DNA of 8,568 nt from Deltaproteobacteria bacterium (lineage in GTDB: Bacteria; Desulfobacterota; Deferrimicrobia; Deferrimicrobiales; Deferrimicrobiaceae). The translations under genes and the position numbers were made by a program. Below, in pieces: positions 5,546 to 8,568 of this stretch. The notes under the pieces were generated by a model. It did no database searches. It had not been told where the DNA came from and saw only the letters and a list, made by a program, of their open reading frames with translations. The stretch is from assembly GCA_025357175.1 (NCBI GenBank), contig JANXPS010000279.1, positions 1 to 8,568 of the forward strand. Reading direction: 5' to 3'. The first letter of the stretch is position 1. Each line of letters begins with the position of its first letter.

Positions 5546-7120
5546 TTGAATATCGCATTGATAATTGCAGTCGTCGTGCTGGCCGTCATCGCGGTTTCGT
5601 TGGTATTGATGGTTGTCTCGTTAAAAGCCAGGACCCGGATCAGCGAAAGCAGGGCCATCGCCGAGTCTTCAAAAGCCGAAGAACTTCTCCAGAACGCGCG
5701 AAAAGAAGCCGAAAATATCGTCAAGGAGGCAACCCTCCAGGCGAAAGACCACCAGCTGCAGCTTAAGCTCGATTTCGAACGGGAAACGAGAGATCGTAAA
5801 AACGAGATTGGTCAGCTCGAGAAGCGTCTCCTCCAGAAGGAAGACCAGCTCGATCGGAAGACCGAGGCGCTCGAAGCGAAGTCCGCCGAATACACCCGGA
5901 AAGAACAGGAACTGCTCGCTCAGTCCCGCGACCTGGAAAAGGGCAAGACGGATCTGCAGGAGGCGATGGGCCGGGCCAACGAAAACCTCGAGCGGATCGC
6001 AGGAATTACCGCCGAGCAGGCCAAGGCCGAACTCGTCGAAAAGATATACAGCGAAGCTCGGCTCGAAGCTGGCAGAAAAATCCGTACGATGGACGACGAA
6101 TTCAAGGAAGAAGCCGCCCAGAAGGCGCGCAAGATCATTGCGATGTCGGTTCAGCGCTACGCCGCCGACTATGTGGCCGAACATGTCGTGACCGCCGTTC
6201 CGCTTCCCTCCGAGGAAATGAAAGGACGGATCATCGGCAGGGAAGGCCGGAACATACGGGCGTTCGAGGCAGCGACCGGCATCGACATCATCATCGACGA
6301 TACGCCCGAGGCCGTGATCCTGTCCGGCTTCAATCCTGTCCGGCGCGAAGTTGCGCGCATTGCCCTCTCGAGGCTGGTACAGGACGGACGCATCCATCCG
6401 GCACGGATCGAGGAAACGGTCGAGAAGGTCGCAAAAGAGGTCGAGGAGACGATCCGCGAGGCCGGCGAGCAGGCGCTGTTCGACCTCGGGCTCCACGGCA
6501 TCCACCCCGAACTGGTCACACTGATCGGCAAGCTCAAATACCGCACATCCTACGGGCAGAACATCTACACGCACTCCATGGAGGTTGCGTTTCTCTGCGG
6601 AATGATTGCTTCCGAACTCGGACTCAATCCGAAAATTGCCAAGAGGGCAGGCCTTCTCCACGATATCGGCAAGGCGGTCGACCATGAGGTCGAAGGTCCC
6701 CACGCCCTGATCGGTGCAGACCTCGCCAAGAAATACGGGGAATCCCCGCGTATCGTTCACGCCATCGCCGCTCACCACGAGGATGAGTCTCCCAACGACA
6801 TCATGCCGATCCTGGTCCAGGCGGCCGACGCGCTCTCGGGCGCCCGGCCCGGTGCAAGGCGGGAAATGCTCGCCAATTATCTTAAGCGGCTCGAGGATCT
6901 CGAGCGGATTGCGAAGTCGTTCCCCGGCGTCGAAAAATCGTATGCGATCCAAGCCGGGCGCGAGGTTCGCATCATTGTCGATTACCAGAAAATCACGGAC
7001 GATGCCGCTACGATCCTGGCGCGTGACATCGCGCGGAAAGTCGAATCCGAACTGTCATATCCCGGCCAGATCCGTGTCACGGTCATTCGCGAGACACGGG
7101 CGGTCGATTACGCGAAGTAG
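5546..7120 (+). CDS. rny: Ribonuclease Y (membrane-anchored endoribonuclease)
   Basis: RNase Y starts decay and processing of mRNA and structured RNA by endonucleolytic cleavage at the inner face of the membrane. The 524-residue product is close to the usual 510-520. It has one N-terminal membrane helix (about residues 2-27, IALIIAVVVLAVIAVSLVLM), then a long Lys/Glu/Gln-rich coiled coil to about residue 180. The KH RNA-binding domain carries GRIIGREGRNIR (227-238). The metal-dependent HD domain has HSMEVAFLCG upstream, the catalytic HD pair at 372-373 in LLHDIGKA, and AAHHED further on. All expected catalytic motifs are present. Translation starts at TTG behind AGGAGG, and the stop is 15 bases before the next gene, a YmdB-like phosphoesterase that also neighbours rny in Bacillus. 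RNase Y is an alternative to RNase E as the main decay nuclease, which suggests this host may rely on it; that is inference. Confidence 0.97.
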   Translation: MNIALIIAVVVLAVIAVSLVLMVVSLKARTRISESRAIAESSKAEELLQNARKEAENIVKEATLQAKDHQLQLKLDFERETRDRKNEIGQLEKRLLQKEDQLDRKTEALEAKSAEYTRKEQELLAQSRDLEKGKTDLQEAMGRANENLERIAGITAEQAKAELVEKIYSEARLEAGRKIRTMDDEFKEEAAQKARKIIAMSVQRYAADYVAEHVVTAVPLPSEEMKGRIIGREGRNIRAFEAATGIDIIIDDTPEAVILSGFNPVRREVARIALSRLVQDGRIHPARIEETVEKVAKEVEETIREAGEQALFDLGLHGIHPELVTLIGKLKYRTSYGQNIYTHSMEVAFLCGMIASELGLNPKIAKRAGLLHDIGKAVDHEVEGPHALIGADLAKKYGESPRIVHAIAAHHEDESPNDIMPILVQAADALSGARPGARREMLANYLKRLEDLERIAKSFPGVEKSYAIQAGREVRIIVDYQKITDDAATILARDIARKVESELSYPGQIRVTVIRETRAVDYAK

Positions 7121-7135
7121 CGCCGGAGTTTCCGG

Positions 7136-7960
7136 ATGTGGATCCTGTTCCTGGGGGACGTGGTGGGTGAGCCGGGGCGCAAGGGTGTCCGCGAGTTCCT
7201 GGCTCGCCTGCCGGCTTACCGTGATGTAGACCTCGTCGTGGCGAACGGCGAAAATGCCGCCTCCGGAAATGGTGTGACGGCATCGGTCCTGAAAGATCTG
7301 TTTTCCGCGGGGATCGACGTTCTGACCGGCGGCAACCATATTTGGGACAAGAAAGAGGGTGTTCCCTTCGTTCGCGACGACGAACGAATCCTTCGTCCCG
7401 CAAACTATCCCCCCGGCGTCGGCGGGCGCGGGTGGGCCGTTTACAGGGGAAGGAGCGGATCCGAATATGCCGTCGTTTCCCTACTGGGGCGTGTTTTCAT
7501 GGGGAATTACGATTGTCCGTTCCGGTGGGTGGACGAAACGATGCCCGAGATACGAAAGTCCGTACGCTCCATAATCGTCGATTTCCACGCCGAGGCCACC
7601 TCCGAAAAACGAGCCATGGGAATATATCTCGACGGCAGGGTATCCGCCGTCATCGGTACCCATACCCACGTGCGCACGGCCGACTCCCAGCTGCTCCCGG
7701 GCGGAACCGGATATATAACCGATGCCGGCATGTGCGGACCTGCCAGGTCTGTCATCGGCGTATCGCCCGAAGTCGTCATCCGCCGGTTTTTGACCCAACT
7801 CCCGGTCCGTTTCGAGACGGCTGCCGGCGAGCCGGAGGTCTCCGGAGCCTTTCTCGACATTGATCCCGACACCGGTTCATGCCTGTGCATCGAATCATTC
7901 ACATTTACCGAAACGCAGATGAGGAGCCCCGATTCATGGAAGATCTTCTCAAGAGCCTGA
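7136..7960 (+). CDS. ymdB: YmdB/TIGR00282-family metallophosphoesterase
   Basis: The protein belongs to the calcineurin-like phosphoesterase family of Bacillus YmdB, which hydrolyses 2',3'-cyclic nucleotides in vitro and affects biofilm and motility decisions. The 274 residues match the family length of about 260-270. The binuclear metal-site residues are all visible: D8 in FLGDVVG, E39 and N40 in NGENAASG, N67 and H68 in TGGNHIWD, H151 in DFHAEATSEK, and H176 and H178 in GTHTHVRTAD. The conserved GYITDAGMCGP lies at 192-202. The start ATG at 7136 has GGAG at 7125-7128, and the gene sits 15 bases after rny, suggesting co-expression. A functional link to RNA turnover (acting on cyclic-phosphate products) is attractive but unproven. 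The 3' end overlaps tyrS by 25 bases. The true substrate in this organism is unknown. Confidence 0.93.
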   Translation: MWILFLGDVVGEPGRKGVREFLARLPAYRDVDLVVANGENAASGNGVTASVLKDLFSAGIDVLTGGNHIWDKKEGVPFVRDDERILRPANYPPGVGGRGWAVYRGRSGSEYAVVSLLGRVFMGNYDCPFRWVDETMPEIRKSVRSIIVDFHAEATSEKRAMGIYLDGRVSAVIGTHTHVRTADSQLLPGGTGYITDAGMCGPARSVIGVSPEVVIRRFLTQLPVRFETAAGEPEVSGAFLDIDPDTGSCLCIESFTFTETQMRSPDSWKIFSRA

Positions 7961-8568
7961 AGCGCGGTACGGTCGAGGTCATCGACGACTCCGAATTGCT
8001 GCGGAAACTGAAGAAGTCCGCCGATTCCGGCAAACCCCTCCGCATTAAAGCCGGATTCGATCCCACGGCTCCAGACCTTCACCTCGGTCATACCGTCCTC
8101 ATCCAGAAATTGAAGCACTTCCAGGACGCCGGTCACCAGGTGGTCTTCCTTATAGGAGACTTTACCGGGATGATCGGTGATCCCACCGGAAAATCCGAGA
8201 CGCGAAAGGCGCTGACGCGCGAAGATGTTCTTCGCAACGCCGAGACCTACAAGGAACAGATCTTCAAGATACTCGACCCGGAAAAAACCGAGGTTCGCTT
8301 CAACTCGGAGTGGCTCTCACCGATGAATATCGAGGACGTGATTCGGCTTACCGCCCAGATGACCGTCGCCAGGATGCTCGAACGGGACGACTTCCGAAAA
8401 AGATACGAAGGCGGGCGGCCGATCTCCATCCACGAATTCCTCTACCCGCTCCTCCAGGGATACGATTCGGTCGCATTGCGTGCAGACGTCGAGTTTGGAG
8501 GGACAGACCAGAAGTTCAATCTTCTCGTAGGCCGGGATCTCCAGCGCGCCCACGGTCAGGAACCCCAG
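7936..8568 (+). CDS. tyrS: Tyrosyl-tRNA synthetase, N-terminal part (3' partial)
   Basis: TyrRS (EC 6.1.1.1) is a class I synthetase that charges tRNA-Tyr in the cytoplasm. The first 211 residues are visible and the frame is still open at the window end. The ATP-binding motif is HLGH (49-52) within GFDPTAPDLHLGH. It is followed by GDFTGMIGDPTGKS (75-88) and by QGYDSVALRADVEFGGTDQK (174-193), which supplies Tyr/adenylate contacts. The GFDPTAPDLH form and the long spacing are typical of the type 2 (TyrZ-like) bacterial enzymes rather than the E. coli type; the subtype is an inference. The KMSKS loop and the C-terminal S4 domain lie beyond the window. GAGGAG at 7921-7926 precedes the ATG by 9 bases, both inside the ymdB-like gene, so translation of the pair may be coupled. 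No T-box or other leader is seen. Confidence 0.95.
   Translation, partial: MEDLLKSLKRGTVEVIDDSELLRKLKKSADSGKPLRIKAGFDPTAPDLHLGHTVLIQKLKHFQDAGHQVVFLIGDFTGMIGDPTGKSETRKALTREDVLRNAETYKEQIFKILDPEKTEVRFNSEWLSPMNIEDVIRLTAQMTVARMLERDDFRKRYEGGRPISIHEFLYPLLQGYDSVALRADVEFGGTDQKFNLLVGRDLQRAHGQEPQ

Noticed and set aside
5669..6952. Minus-strand open frame of 427 codons opposite rny
   Set aside because: It is antisense to the complete KH and HD domains of RNase Y, and its composition (many Phe, Leu, Gly and Asp runs) is the mirror of the coiled-coil codons. No independent coding signal.

Overview
The window is a dense run of chromosomal housekeeping genes, all read on the + strand. It is GC-rich (by eye, not counted) and has no mobile element, CRISPR array, tRNA or rRNA. 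The gene set (smc-ftsY, zapB-like-zapA, 6S RNA, 5-formyltetrahydrofolate cyclo-ligase, rny, ymdB-like, tyrS) suggests a Gram-negative bacterium of the deltaproteobacterial/Desulfobacterota type, perhaps Geobacter-like. RNase Y and its YmdB-like partner are best known from Firmicutes, but they also occur in these lineages. The zapA-6S RNA-cyclo-ligase order is a proteobacterial hallmark. The taxonomic placement is inference from gene content and order.

Region 1 (1-3861) is a compact operon. It holds the C-terminal half of the chromosome-organising ATPase Smc (cut by the window edge), then the SRP receptor GTPase FtsY, then a Na/Pi-cotransporter-family membrane protein with a C-terminal PhoU-like domain. 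The last two genes are one base apart if the transporter starts at the TTG preferred here.

Region 2 (3862-4913) is the division/6S module. It has a small coiled-coil ZapB-like protein, ZapA, and a 6S RNA (about 4517-4693) whose secondary structure can be traced base by base. A 220-base non-coding gap follows, holding a strong compound hairpin (4777-4859) that I cannot assign to a known family. A near-consensus sigma-70 promoter (TTGAGA, 16 bases, TATAAT) lies so close to the zapA start codon that it may serve the 6S RNA precursor as much as zapA.

Region 3 (4914-8568) carries 5-formyltetrahydrofolate cyclo-ligase, the membrane-anchored endoribonuclease RNase Y (TTG start with a perfect AGGAGG), a YmdB/TIGR00282-type metallophosphoesterase, and the N-terminal half of tyrosyl-tRNA synthetase. 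The last overlaps the preceding gene by 25 bases and runs off the window. Tight spacing and the lack of any U-tract terminator suggest co-transcription through this region.

Most of the window is ordinary core genome. The parts worth a second look are the 6S RNA locus, the promoter/zapA geometry, and the unassigned structured element between 6S RNA and the cyclo-ligase.
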